From Micromonospora inyonensis (GTDB lineage Bacteria > Actinomycetota > Actinomycetes > Mycobacteriales > Micromonosporaceae), in assembly GCF_900091415.1 (NCBI RefSeq), contig NZ_FMHU01000001.1, forward strand, positions 2,046,001 to 2,110,000: a stretch of DNA of 64,000 bases. The letters are read 5' to 3'. Positions within the stretch are counted from its first letter, which is position 1. Each line of letters starts with the position of its first letter. The position numbers were made by a program, and so were the translations under genes. This document shows, in pieces, positions 22,501-30,549 of the stretch. The notes beneath the pieces are model-generated. The model was given only the letters and a program-made list of their open reading frames with translations, was not told the origin of the DNA and searched no databases.

Positions 22501-25500
22501 GAGACCGGTCGTGGTCTCCCGCGTCCCGCTGGTGCGGGACCGCCACGGTCGCGGTGTCCTCCACTGCTGAGGGCGCCCACGGACCATCCAGCCCGGGTAC
22601 TCCCGTCAGCGGGAACTCGGCCTGTCCGGTGTCCCGCGCCGGCTCCCACTCGCCGTCGAGCTGTGGTGTGCCCAGATCCATCCCCTCCAGATCCGAGGGG
22701 ACGACATCCGGGAACGCCTGGACACCAAACGCCAGACCAGGACCAGACGAGCCGTCCTCGCCCACCGGACCGGACCTCGGGGAGTCGACCGGGCCGGCAA
22801 CGGTGGTGTCAGCCCGCATCGCGGCCCACGGACCATCCAGCCCGGGCACCTCCGACAGCGGGTACAGAGAACCGACCTGATCGGTGCCGTCCGGTGGCGT
22901 CCACCCCCAGCCCGGCGGCGATACCGACAGATCCACCCCTGCCGGGCCTAGACCCACGCCCGGGTCCAGGTCCGGCAACCCCGGATCCTCCACCAATGCC
23001 GGGTCAAGAAGCGCCGGGTCAAGAAGCGCCGGGTCAAGGAATTCCGGGTCAAGGAGTTCCGTGTCGCGTTGAGACGGGTCATGCCTATCCTCGCCGGGCC
23101 GCCAAGTGGCCACGTGATCCGGCGGTGGGGGCAGCGGCGGCGCCGCCTCCCGCCAATATTTCCCGACCGATGCCTGGGTGATCAGGTTGCCGGACAGTGT
23201 GGCTACCGCGTCCTGGGTGTAGGGGTGGCCGTCGGGGGTGGTCTTACGCCGCAGTCCCTGTGCCCAGGCTTTCACCCATGCGGCCATTCCCGGCCCCAAC
23301 CTCCCCTGTTTGTCGGGGTCCAGGGACACCCGGTCGGGGAGTTTCAGCGTCTCCAGGTATGCGTGGAGGGTGGCGGGTCCATCCTCACCGGGCCGCCAAT
23401 GAACCACGTGATCCGGCGGTGGGGGCAGCGGCGGCGCCGCCTCCCGCCAATATGTCCCGACCGATTGCTGGTTGATCAGGTTGCCGGACAGTGTGGCTAC
23501 CGCGTTCTGGGTGTAGGGGTGGCCGTCGGGGGTGGTCTCATCCTGTAGTCCCTGTGCCCAGGCTTTCACCCATGCGGCCATCCCCGGCCCCAGCTTCCCC
23601 TGTTTGTCGGTGTCCAGGGACACCCGGTCGGGGAGTTTCAGCGTCTCCAGGTATGCGCGGAGGGTGGCGGGTTCATCCTCGCCGGGCCGCCAATGAACCA
23701 CGTGATCCGGCGGTGGGGGCAGCGGCGCCGCCTCCCGCCAGTATTTCCCGACCGATTGCTGGTTGGTCAGGTTGCCGGACAGTGTGGCTACCGCGTCCTG
23801 GGTGTAGGGGTGGCCGTCGGGGGTGGTCTCATCCTGTAGTCCCTGTGCCCAGGCTTTCACCCATGCGGCCATCCCCGGCCCCAGCTTCCCCTTTTTGTCG
23901 GGGTCCAGGGACACCCGGTCGGGGAGTTTCAGCGTCTCCAGGTATGCGCGGAGGGTGGCGGGTTCATCCTCGCCGGGCCGCCAATGAACCACGTGATCCG
24001 GCGGTGGGGGCAGCGGCGGCGCCGCCTCCCGCCAATATTTCCCGACCGTTCGCTGGTTGGTCAGGTTGCCGGACAGTGTGGCTACCGCGTCCTGGGTGTA
24101 GGGGTGGCCGTCGGGGGTGGTCTCATCCTGTAGTCCCTGTGCCCAGGCTTTCACCCATGCGGCCATCCCCGGCCCCAGCTTCCCCTGTTTGTTGGGGTCC
24201 AGGGACACCCGGTCGGGGAGTTTCAGCGTCTCCAGGTATGCGCGGAGGGTGGCGGGTTCATCCTCGCCGGGCCGCCAATGAACCACGTGATCCGGCGGTG
24301 GGGGCAGCGGCGGCGCCGCCTCCCGCCAGTATCTCCCGACCGATTGCTGGTTGATCAGGTTGCCGGACAGTGCGGCTACCGCAGCCAGGGTGTAGGGGTG
24401 GCCGTCGGGGGTGGTCTTACCCTGCAGTCCCTGTGCCCAGGCTTTCACCCAAGCGGCCATCCCCGGCCCCAGCCTTCCGAGTTTGTCGGGGTCCAGGGAC
24501 ACCCCGTCGGGGAGTTCCACCGTCTCCAGGTATGCGCGGAGGGTCGCGGGCCCATCCTCGCCGGGCCGCCAATGAACCACGTGATCCGGCGGTGGGGGCA
24601 GCGGCGGCGCCGCCTCCCGCCAATATCTCGAGACCGTGCTCTGGTTGGTCAGGTTGCCGGACAGTGCGGCTACCGCAGCCAGGGTGTAGGGGTGGCCGTC
24701 GGGGGTGGTCTTACCCTGTAGTCCCTGTGCCCAGGCTTTCACCCATGCGGCCATTCCCGGCCCCAGCTTCCCCTTTTTGTCGGGGTCCAGGGACACCCCG
24801 TCGGGGAGTTTCAGCGTCTCCAGGTATGCGTGGAGGGTCGCGGGCCCATCCTCGCCGGGCCGCCAATGAACCACATGATCCGGCGGCTCCGGTAGCGGGG
24901 CAACCCCACCCACACCAGCCAGAACCCCCTCCCGCGCAACCCCCACCGGCGCCGGGTCCCCCACCACCGACGACACCCACGCACCATCCTCATCAAGCGT
25001 CGGCACACCCAATCGACCCAGATCCAGATCCAGATCCAGATCCAGATCCAGATCCAGATCCAGATCCAGATCCAGATCCAGATCCGGGTCCGGGTCCAGA
25101 TCCAGATCCGGGTCCAGATCCGGGCCCAGGTCCGGCATCCCCGGATCCTCCACGACCGCCGGGTCAAGAAGCGCCGGGTCAAAGAGTTCCGGGTCGAGCA
25201 GTGCCGGGTCGAGGAGTTCCGGGTCGCGTTGAGACCGGTCGTGGTCTCCCGCGTCCCGCTGGTGCGGGACCGCCACGGTCGCGGTGTCCTCCACTGCTGA
25301 GAGCGCCCACGGACCATCCAGCCCGGGCACTCCCGTCAGCGGGAACTCGGCCTGTCCGGTGTCCCGCGCCGGCTCCCACCCGCCGTCGAGCTGTGGTGTG
25401 CCCAGATCCATCCCCTCCAGATCCGAGGGGACGACATCCGGGAACGCCTGGACACCAAACGCCAGACCAGGACCAGACGAGCCGTCCTCGCCCACCGGAC

Positions 25501-28500
25501 CGGACCTCGGGGAGTCGACCGGGCCGGCAACGGTGGTGTCAGCCCGCATCGCGTGCGACGGGCCGCGTGGCGTGCTGGTCGAGGCGAGCAGGAACCCACC
25601 GACATCGGTACCGGCCGCGGTGACCGGCCGCCGGTGCCCGCCGGTCCGGCCGAGGAGACCGCTGATCGTGGTGGGCCGCCCGTCCCCATCGAACACCGCC
25701 ACCCGGGTACCGGATACGAACAGATGCCGCAGCCACGGATCACGTACCGGATCCTCCGGCTCGGGCCGGTCCACCGCCCCGGGCACCAGAGGATCCCGCA
25801 CCCGGATCCTCGCCGGCCCGGAACCCCGCGGCTGGCTGGAAAGAGCGAACACATGCTGCGGTTCGTTCGGCGGCGCGACCCTGACCACGACCATCGACCC
25901 CGGCACCGCCCGCAACCCCGCCAGCACATCCTCTCCCGTAACCCCGCCCGGCTGAGCGACACGCTCCGGTACCGCATCGAGGATCTCCATCAGCTGCGAC
26001 CAACCCATAGTCGGCGCGAGCCGCCCATCCGCTCCCATGACCCGGTCGTCGAACACCACCCGGTTACCCAGCCGCCCGTACTCGGCCCGGAACACATCGA
26101 ACGTCGCCGCCACACACCACCACCCGTCACCGCCGCCGGGACGCACCTGCTCCGCGATAGCCCAGTCACCGCCCCGCCGCCCGGACTCGACCATCCCCAC
26201 GGCCAGCCCAGTCGCCGTTACGGCCGGCTCACCGCGTCCGCCAGGCTCACCACCGATCGGTTCGTCCCACAAGGACACGCCACTGAACGAATCCGTGTCG
26301 CTGACTTCGCCCTTGACGGGGTCGCGGCTGATCGGCTCGTCCCGCGAGGAGAGGTCACCGACCGCCAGGGTGTCGTGGAAACTGCTGTCGCGGCTGAACA
26401 CGTCGTCACTGGAGACGGACATGTCACCGACCGACATCCGATCGCTGGCGTTGTCGTGGATCGGCGTGCCGTCGGTGCGGGAGACCGCGCCACCCGGCAC
26501 CGGACTGCGGCCCCCGGCCGCATCCGGCACGCCCGGCGCACCCGGCGTGCTGGGCGTGGCCGGCACGCTGGGCGTGCCTGCCGCGCCGGGGGTGGCGGTG
26601 GCCTGGGCGAGTACCTGGTGGTATCCGTCGACCCAGTCCTGTCGGAAGGACCCGGCGAGGGCGTCGTGGTTGGCCGGCTCAACGCCGTACTGGTCGGCCA
26701 GGTCAGCGAACTGTTTTTCCGCCAGTTTGGCCGCTGCTGCGGTGTGCTGCTCCGGGGTCACCGGCACCGTCGGCACATCGGTGCGCCGATTTGCCGGGGT
26801 GTCCGTGCCGGCTGGGGTGGCCTCCGGTCCAGTGGTGTCCGGTCCGGTGGTGTCCGGTCCGGTCGCGGCCGTGAAGCGGGCGGGCAGGTCGGTGACCACC
26901 TGCCGGACCACGTCCGCCACGGCGTTGACCTGCGCGACGCCCGGACCGGCCACCGCAGCCGACGGCACGGCCGACGGCACGGTGAGCGGTGCGGTGAGTG
27001 GTGGGGTGGTGCCGAGGATCGCGTCGAGGCTCCGGTCCACGTGGGCCCGCACGTCACGCGCGACCGCGGCGCGCACGGCATCCGACGGCACCGCCGCCGC
27101 CCCGGCGGCCCCCGGCACCCCAGCACCGCCCGGCACCCCACGGGCCCCCGGCACCCCAGCACCGCCCGGCACGCCAGCCCCTCCCGGCGGGTGAGCGGCC
27201 TCTGGCGGGACCACTGCGCCGGGCAGGGTGGCGGGCGTCGGTGTGCCGGTGGTGAGGTACTGGTCGATGTGGTGCTGGGCGGCCAGATGCACAGCCGCGC
27301 GCAACGCCTGCCGGTCGAACTCCACCGGCAGCGCGGCGACGACCAGCTCCGGCCGCACCCCCGCCGGGATCTGCCCGCCGGTGGTGACCGCCCCCGCGAG
27401 AGTCTCGGTGACACGGGCGACGGCCTGGTCCCGGACCCCGAACAGGTACCGCTCGGTGAGCGCGGTGGCGGGCAGGCCGATCCGGAACAGGAAAGCGGGA
27501 ACGGCCGGGTCGTTCTGCCGAGCGTCGGCCCACTCGGTGAAGACCTGCTCGACCGGCACGGGAAGCGCGGCCAGCAACTGCCGCGCCTGCCCCGTCCCGG
27601 CAAGCAACCCACCGTAACGGTCCACCAGTTCCCGCTGGAACCGCTGCCACTGCTCCACCACCGGCGCGCCGGCGACCGCGACCCACTCCGGCACGGGCAC
27701 CGGCGGCACCGTCGGCACCGAGAAGTTCGGCACGGACCACGACGGCACCGGCAGGTCCGGCGTCGACCACGACGGCACGGACAGGGTCGGTGCCGACCAC
27801 GCCGGTACCGGCGGCAACAGCGCCGGTGCCGACGGCACCGGTTCAGGCGCCCCCGACGCCGGTGCTGACAGCGCCGGGGCCGGCACCGGCGGGACAGGCA
27901 CCGGGGCCTGCCCCCCGGAGCCCGCACCCGCCGGATCACCGACCTCCGGCTGATAAGCGGACGGGTCCGCAGTGACCGGCGGGGGCGGCGGCACCGGCGC
28001 GACCGGCCTACCGTCCGCGGTGAAGCCGGTGCCAGCCGGCATCCGCCACCGGGGCCGCGTCGGGCTGAACCCCAGACCCACCGCGCCACGACGCGCACCC
28101 ATCCCGGCCCCGGTCGCGCCCATCTCACCCGACCCCGACAACGCCCCGGAAATCGCGGCCATACCGAGACCACTGGGGTCGTAGGTCCCGTCGACGATGT
28201 AGCTGGCGGCGATGTCGCCGACCACCTCCATGCCGACTTCCGACACCGGCACCATCGACAGGCTGGTCAACAGGTCACGCGTGGAACCCGAGACCCCGAG
28301 GTGCGACAAACCACCACCCACGGCACCGGCGAACCGGGCCAACGCCGGCCCGGCCGCCGTGGTCACACCCGCCACCGCCAACCCGTACAACGCCTGCTTA
28401 CCGACCTGCCCCCAGTCGACCCCCGGCACCAGACCATCAGCCAACATGCTGATCTGCGCCAACAACGACGACCCCGGCATGAACAACATCTGAATCGCCG

Positions 28501-28999
28501 TGCTACTCGCCGCCGCCCGCACCATCGACGACCGCAGAATCGTCTGAATGATCGTCCGAACCTTCACGATGTGCGCCGCCGCCTCCACCGGCAGGACAAA
28601 CGCCATCGCGAACGCGACCGCCAACTCCGTCATCATGAAAATGAACATGACCAGCGCCTGACGATCCGTCAGCTCCATCTGGTTCAGAAAGCCCCGCATC
28701 GCCTGAGCCACGTTCACCTTCAGATCCGCGACCCGGTCCAACAACTCCACGAACGGAGCCGTCTGCGCCACGAACCGGTCGAAGACCTCACCCTCCCCCG
28801 CCGCCCGAACCGCCTTGATCACCTGGGCCAGCTCCGGAACCAACAGGGCCCGCACCCGATCCGCCAGCGTCTCCAACGCGTTCAGGTCATACGCCAACAC
28901 CGGCAGATTCGACCGGTGCAACCGCATCCCGGTGAACGCCTCCAACGCCCGCTTCGACGACTCACTGAGCCCAACGGAAGGAACGGCGGCCTCACCCAT
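14060..28999 (-). CDS. Giant modular effector-like protein 1 (WXG100-like N-terminus, papain-like and two OTU-like domains, repeat array)
   Basis: About 4,979 residues. The ATG at 28999 follows GGGGAGGGGGC; an upstream GTG at 29020 is less likely. Order: residues 1-330, a helical domain with hydrophobic stretches, like the CpnT/WXG100-like N-terminal domain of type VII-linked toxins; 330-930, Pro/Ala-rich linker and a Ser/Asp-rich stretch; 930-1150, papain-like domain with Cys962 in GWWCVAATFDVF, then PQHVFALSS and VRDPLVPG; acidic LDP and DL linkers; repeat block A (6 copies); OTU-like domain with Cys2281 in ADGFCVLSAL and His2457 in YNHYNAAV, lacking 102 internal residues; repeat block B (7); DL run; full OTU-like domain with Cys3675 and His3953; repeat block C (9, the last frameshifted). 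Secretion and toxicity are inferences. Confidence 0.8.
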   Translation of the reverse strand: MGEAAVPSVGLSESSKRALEAFTGMRLHRSNLPVLAYDLNALETLADRVRALLVPELAQVIKAVRAAGEGEVFDRFVAQTAPFVELLDRVADLKVNVAQAMRGFLNQMELTDRQALVMFIFMMTELAVAFAMAFVLPVEAAAHIVKVRTIIQTILRSSMVRAAASSTAIQMLFMPGSSLLAQISMLADGLVPGVDWGQVGKQALYGLAVAGVTTAAGPALARFAGAVGGGLSHLGVSGSTRDLLTSLSMVPVSEVGMEVVGDIAASYIVDGTYDPSGLGMAAISGALSGSGEMGATGAGMGARRGAVGLGFSPTRPRWRMPAGTGFTADGRPVAPVPPPPPVTADPSAYQPEVGDPAGAGSGGQAPVPVPPVPAPALSAPASGAPEPVPSAPALLPPVPAWSAPTLSVPSWSTPDLPVPSWSVPNFSVPTVPPVPVPEWVAVAGAPVVEQWQRFQRELVDRYGGLLAGTGQARQLLAALPVPVEQVFTEWADARQNDPAVPAFLFRIGLPATALTERYLFGVRDQAVARVTETLAGAVTTGGQIPAGVRPELVVAALPVEFDRQALRAAVHLAAQHHIDQYLTTGTPTPATLPGAVVPPEAAHPPGGAGVPGGAGVPGARGVPGGAGVPGAAGAAAVPSDAVRAAVARDVRAHVDRSLDAILGTTPPLTAPLTVPSAVPSAAVAGPGVAQVNAVADVVRQVVTDLPARFTAATGPDTTGPDTTGPEATPAGTDTPANRRTDVPTVPVTPEQHTAAAAKLAEKQFADLADQYGVEPANHDALAGSFRQDWVDGYHQVLAQATATPGAAGTPSVPATPSTPGAPGVPDAAGGRSPVPGGAVSRTDGTPIHDNASDRMSVGDMSVSSDDVFSRDSSFHDTLAVGDLSSRDEPISRDPVKGEVSDTDSFSGVSLWDEPIGGEPGGRGEPAVTATGLAVGMVESGRRGGDWAIAEQVRPGGGDGWWCVAATFDVFRAEYGRLGNRVVFDDRVMGADGRLAPTMGWSQLMEILDAVPERVAQPGGVTGEDVLAGLRAVPGSMVVVRVAPPNEPQHVFALSSQPRGSGPARIRVRDPLVPGAVDRPEPEDPVRDPWLRHLFVSGTRVAVFDGDGRPTTISGLLGRTGGHRRPVTAAGTDVGGFLLASTSTPRGPSHAMRADTTVAGPVDSPRSGPVGEDGSSGPGLAFGVQAFPDVVPSDLEGMDLGTPQLDGGWEPARDTGQAEFPLTGVPGLDGPWALSAVEDTATVAVPHQRDAGDHDRSQRDPELLDPALLDPELFDPALLDPAVVEDPGMPDLGPDLDPDLDLDPDPDLDLDLDLDLDLDLDLDLDLDLGRLGVPTLDEDGAWVSSVVGDPAPVGVAREGVLAGVGGVAPLPEPPDHVVHWRPGEDGPATLHAYLETLKLPDGVSLDPDKKGKLGPGMAAWVKAWAQGLQGKTTPDGHPYTLAAVAALSGNLTNQSTVSRYWREAAPPLPPPPDHVVHWRPGEDGPATLRAYLETVELPDGVSLDPDKLGRLGPGMAAWVKAWAQGLQGKTTPDGHPYTLAAVAALSGNLINQQSVGRYWREAAPPLPPPPDHVVHWRPGEDEPATLRAYLETLKLPDRVSLDPNKQGKLGPGMAAWVKAWAQGLQDETTPDGHPYTQDAVATLSGNLTNQRTVGKYWREAAPPLPPPPDHVVHWRPGEDEPATLRAYLETLKLPDRVSLDPDKKGKLGPGMAAWVKAWAQGLQDETTPDGHPYTQDAVATLSGNLTNQQSVGKYWREAAPLPPPPDHVVHWRPGEDEPATLRAYLETLKLPDRVSLDTDKQGKLGPGMAAWVKAWAQGLQDETTPDGHPYTQNAVATLSGNLINQQSVGTYWREAAPPLPPPPDHVVHWRPGEDGPATLHAYLETLKLPDRVSLDPDKQGRLGPGMAAWVKAWAQGLRRKTTPDGHPYTQDAVATLSGNLITQASVGKYWREAAPPLPPPPDHVATWRPGEDRHDPSQRDTELLDPEFLDPALLDPALLDPALVEDPGLPDLDPGVGLGPAGVDLSVSPPGWGWTPPDGTDQVGSLYPLSEVPGLDGPWAAMRADTTVAGPVDSPRSGPVGEDGSSGPGLAFGVQAFPDVVPSDLEGMDLGTPQLDGEWEPARDTGQAEFPLTGVPGLDGPWAPSAVEDTATVAVPHQRDAGDHDRSQRDPELLDPALLDPELFDPALLDPAVVEDPGMPDLGPDLDPDLDLDPDPDLDLDPDLDLDLGRLGVPTLDEDGAWVSSVVGDPAPVGVAREGVAAGVGGVAQPGWEFPVPADGFCVLSALVVADPVWVRDVLAGAGVLPADLYAWLSDPRGVRVGVGRLGGVVPVGSELGRVDGLLQGLVLSYLGARVGGLPADVVMRREFLPQGTSDGPLEADEFAEVVETVADWGRRWGGPGGEFLLPLLAHATGSRITVLQRTGWGVSPVAVFGPLDGRGVSLYYVAGDPANPALYNHYNAAVSAAVLLPSGPAGLSWSDEWDRLFTRFAGVLGLGSAAGERTLAPGAEDVRHRLRVEFDHVVGRTGFVEENGLSTADVAMLRQALDTRGTSVPHLEGALLRLMSQVYEVTIAVTSAGSGFHGDHGVGSGYPRTVALDLSDTQVMPPGPAALQTPTASMPAPAARPVTPQSSPPPPPPPPPPTSTSTSTTAVPLPAPPDHVVHWRPGEDGPATLRAYLETVELPDGVSLDTGKKGRLGPGVAAWVKAWAQGLQGKTTPDGHPYTQDEVAALSGNLINQQSVGRYWREAAPLPPPPDHVVHWRPGEDGPATLRAYLETLELPDRVSLDTDKLGRLGPGMAAWVKAWAQGLQGKTTPDGHPYTQGAVVTLSGNLINQQSVGKYWREAAPPLPPPPDHVVHWRPGEDEPATLHAYLETLELPDRVSLDPDKQGKLGPGMAAWVKAWAQGLRGKTTPDGHPYTQDAVAALSGNLTNQQTVGKYWREAAPPPPPPPDHVVHWRPDEDEPATLHAYLETLELPDRVSLDPDKQGKLGPGMAAWVKAWVRGLQDETTPDGHPYTQDAVAALSGNLINQASVGKYWREAAPLPPPPDHVVHWRPGEDGPATLRAYLETLELPDRVSLDTDKQGKLGPGMAAWVKAWAQGLRRKTTPDGHPYTLDAVVTLSGNLITQQSVGKYWREAAPPLPPPPDHVATWRPGEDGPATLHAYLETLKLPDRVSLDPDKKGRLGPGMAAWVKAWAQGLRDETTPDGHPYTLAAVATLSGNLITQVSVGKYWREAAPPLPPPPDHVVHWRPGEDEPATLHAYLETLKLPDRVSLDTDKQGRLGPGMAAWVKAWAQGLRDETTPDGHPYTLDAVAALSGNLITQQSVGKYWREAAPLPPPPDHVVRWRPGEDGHDPSQRDPELLDPALLDPALVEDPGLPDLDPGVGLGPAGVDLSVSPPGWGWTPPDGTDQVDSLYPLSEVPGLDGPWAAMRADTTVADPVDSPRSGPVGEDDSSGPGLAFGVQAFPDVVPSDLEGMDLGTPQLDDGWEPPRDTGQAESPLTGVPGPDGPWAPSAVEDTATVAVPHQRDAGDHDPSQRDPELLDPALLDPELSDPALLDPAVDPGMPDLGPDLGPDLDPDLDLDPDPDPDLDLDLDLDLDLDLDLDLDLDLDLDLDLDLDLGRLGVPTLDEDGAWVSSVVGGPAPVGVAREGVAAGVGGVAQPGWEFPVPADGFCVLSALVVADPVWVRDVLAGAGVLPADLYAWLSDPRGVRVGVGRLGGVVPVGSELGRVDGLLQGLVLSYLGARVGGLPADVVMRREFLPQGEPWRQVRGLSDGQVVARLVERLGGQGVFAGGVVTEAGFLDAGRVGQRYEEARAELVGLGWDPGPVTEVPQEQLDFVNGRGRGFQVALLAPERARDYLVHVLLTSDGPLEADEFAEVVETVADWGRRWGGPGGEFLLPLLAHATGSRITVLQRTGWGVSPVAVFGPLDGRGVSLYYVAGDPANPALYNHYNAAVSAAVLLPSGPAGLSWSDEWDRLFTRFAGVLGLGSAAGERTLASGAEDVRHRLRVEFDHVVGRTGFVEENGLSTADVAMLRQALDTRGTSVPHLEGVLLRLMSEVYEVTIAVTSAGSGFHGDHGVGSGYPRTVALDLSDTQVMPGPAALQTPAASMPAPAARPVTPQSSPPPPPPPPTSPPTSTSTTAVPLPAPPDHVVHWRPGQDGPATLHAYLETVELPDGVSLDPDKQGKLGPGMAAWVKAWAQGLRGKTTPDGHPYTQDAVAALSGNLIAQQSVGRYWREAAPPLPPPPDHVATWRPGEDGPATLRAYLETLELPDGVSLDPGKKGALGPGMAAWVKAWAQGLRGKTTPDGHPYTQDAVAALSGDLINQASVGTYWREAAPPLPPPPDHVATWRPGEDGPATLRAYLETLELPDGVSLDPDKQGRLGPGMAAWVKAWAQGLRGKTTPDGHPYTQDAVAALSGNLITYVSVGKYWREVARPLPPPPDRVVHWRAGEDGPVTLRAYLETVELPDGVSLDPDKKGRLGPGMAAWVKAWAQGLRDETTPDGHPYTLAAVAALSGNLTNQSTVGTYWREAAPSLPAPPDHVVHWRPSEDGPGTLHAYLKTLELPDRVSLDTDGQGALGPGMAAWVKAWAQGLRGKTTPDGHPYTLAAVVTLSGNLINQQSVGKYWREVAPPLPPPPDHVVHWRPGGDGPVTLRAYLETLELPDGVSLDPGKQGRLGLGMAAWVKAWAQGLRGETTPDGHPYTQDAVAALSGNLINQQSVGKYWREAVPPLPPPPDHVVHWRPGEDGPATLRAYLETLKLPDRVSLDTDKQGRLGPGMAAWVKAWAQGLRGKTTPDGHPYTLAAVAALSGNLTNQSTVSRYWREAAPPLPPPPDHVVHWRPGEDGPATLHAYLETLKLPDRVSLDTDKLGRLGPGMAAWVKAWAQGLQDETTPDGHPYTLAAVVTLSGNLINQVSVGKYWREAVPPLPDHVATWRPGEDGPATLHAYLETLELPDRVSLDPDKQGKLGPGWPHG
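18136..18231. repeat. Hexanucleotide run, 16 units of CCAGAT
   Basis: Sixteen uninterrupted CCAGAT units (GATCTG on the coding strand) encode an Asp-Leu dipeptide run in front of the second OTU-like domain of giant gene 1. It is followed by mixed DP/DL codons. Length differs from the sister arrays (3, 11 and 12 units), as expected from replication slippage. Confidence 0.95.
18955..21043 (-). repeat. Block B: seven tandem ~98-residue repeats of giant protein 1
   Basis: Seven units between the truncated OTU-like domain and the second acidic linker. Variable triplets at the putative recognition position: QQS, QQS, QQT, QAS, QQS, QVS, QQS. The block ends at RWRPGEDG joined directly to the HDPSQRDPELLDP linker. 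Confidence 0.9.
22318..22335. repeat. Short hexanucleotide run, 3 CCAGAT units
   Basis: Three CCAGAT units, then one CCGGAT and further mixed units, at the same place before the first OTU-like domain as the 16-unit run before the second. It is the shortest member of the set. Confidence 0.85.
23083..24893 (-). repeat. Block A: six tandem ~98-residue repeats of giant protein 1
   Basis: Six units following the first acidic linker. Variable triplets: QST, QQS, QRT, QQS, QQS, QAS. The last unit ends in HVATWRPGEDRHDPSQRD, joining to the LDP-rich linker before the first OTU-like domain. Confidence 0.9.
25018..25083. repeat. Hexanucleotide run, 11 units of CCAGAT
   Basis: Eleven CCAGAT units encode an Asp-Leu run just after the papain-like domain and LDP linker of giant gene 1. 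The matching array in gene 2 (51265-51336) has 12 units. Confidence 0.95.
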
Positions 29000-29162
29000 C
29001 GCGTAACGCCCCCTCCCCACCCGCCCCGATCAGAGGCACCCAATGCGAATCACCCAGCGGCCCCGACCACCACCCCAGCCCTCGGCCATCTCGCCTCCGC
29101 GGATCAACCCCGCGTGCCACCACTCATGTCCGCAACCAGCTCGGCACCGGTGGCCTCGGCGT

Positions 29163-29258
29163 TCACCCCGACACAGCGAACCAGGTCCACCTCCTCGCCC
29201 TAAAATCCACCGCCGCACCCATCTCCACCAACAGCTCCTCGTCGCTCAACGCAATCAT
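29163..29258 (-). CDS. Short conserved frame upstream of giant gene 1
   Basis: A 31-codon frame (MIALSDEELLVEMGAAVDF, then RARRWTWFAVSG) starts 259 bases before the giant gene start and recurs, nearly unchanged, at 47008-47103 before giant gene 2. A downstream alternate frame reads GEEVDLVRCVGVNAEATGAE and on to a stop, so one base may have been lost at the VDF codon in an ancestral, longer gene. The whole 29000-29411 interval is conserved between the two arms and probably also holds the promoter; I see no clear -35/-10. Confidence 0.4.
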   Translation of the reverse strand: MIALSDEELLVEMGAAVDFRARRWTWFAVSG

Positions 29259-29411
29259 CCCGTCACCCTCATCTGTTACCTCACGACTGAAGCGCGGCAG
29301 TGGGTTCACCACCCCGACCGCACGTTCCGAACAACGATGAATATCAGACCGCGCGGGCTCCGACCTGCTCAGCCTCAGCGCGAGCCTCCCTGCTTTGCCG
29401 CTCGTGCACTA

Positions 29412-30549
29412 AGTGTCCTGCGCCGGAAATTCGCCTCATAAGTGGGTGTAGGGTGGTGGGATGCCGAGGACCGGGCGTCCCATCCCGCCGCTGGTGTTGT
29501 CCGACGAGGAACGCGCGACGTTGGTGCGCTGGTCACGGCGGGCGAAGTCCGCGCAGGTCCTGGCGATGCGCGCGAAGATCATTTTGGGGTGCGCGGAAGG
29601 CGCGTCGAACACGGATGTGGCAACCGCTCTGGGTGTGCATCTGTCCACCGTGGGCAAATGGCGGCGGCGGTTTCTGCGCGAACGCCTTGATGGGCTGATC
29701 GACGAGCAGCGGCCGGGCAGGCCCCCGTCGATCAGCCTGGACCAGGTCGAACAAGTGGTGGTCGCCACCCTGGAGCGGACACCGCGCAACGCCACCCACT
29801 GGTCCCGCAAGTCGATGGCCGAGCGGTCGGGGCTGTCGAAGTCAACGATCGGCCGGATCTGGCGGGACTTCGGGCTCAAACCGCACCGGGCGGACACGTT
29901 CAAGCTGTCCACCGACCCGCAGTTCATCGAGAAGGTCGTCGACGTCGTCGGCCTCTACCACAACCCGCCCGAACGGGCCGTCGTGCTGTACGTGGACGAG
30001 AAATCTCAGATCCAGGCCCTGGACCGCTCACAGCGCGTGCTGCCGATGATGCCCGGCATGCCCGAGCGCCGCACCCACGACTACGCCCGCAACGGCATCA
30101 CCAGCCTGTTCGCCGCGTTCAACATCGCCGACGGCACCGTGATCAGCCAACTGCACCGCCAGCACCGCGCCACCGAGTTCAAGAAGTTCCTGGCCACCAT
30201 CGACAAGACCGTGCCAGCCGAGCTCGACGTGCACCTGATCTGCGACAACTACGGAACTCACAAGACCCCGGCCATCCGCGCCTGGCTCGCCCGCCACCCC
30301 CGCTTCCACATGCACTTCACGCCGACCGGACCCTCGTGGATCAACCAGGTCGAACGCTGGTTCGGCTACCTCACCGAACAAAAGATCCGCCGAGGCGCAC
30401 ACAAGAGCGTCCAGAGTCTCGAGGCCGACATCCGGGCGTGGATCGCGGACTGGAACAGCAATCCACGCCCGTTCGTCTGGACCAAGACCGCCGAAGAGAT
30501 CCTCGACTCACTCGCCCGATTTTGTAGGCGAATTTCCGGCGCAGAACAC
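29412..30549 (+). mobile_element. IS630-family insertion sequence
   Basis: Ends are inverted copies of TGTCCTGCGCCGGAAATTCGCC (left) and TGTTCTGCGCCGGAAATTCGCC (right). TA dinucleotides at 29410-29411 and 30550-30551 are the expected target duplication of this family. The element lies exactly at the inner boundary of the left arm: sequence to its left matches the right arm up to 46853, sequence to its right does not. Confidence 0.9.

Noticed and set aside
13900..24893. Regular repeats as a CRISPR array
   Set aside because: Units are 294 bases, coding and contiguous, with no unique spacers and no cas genes.
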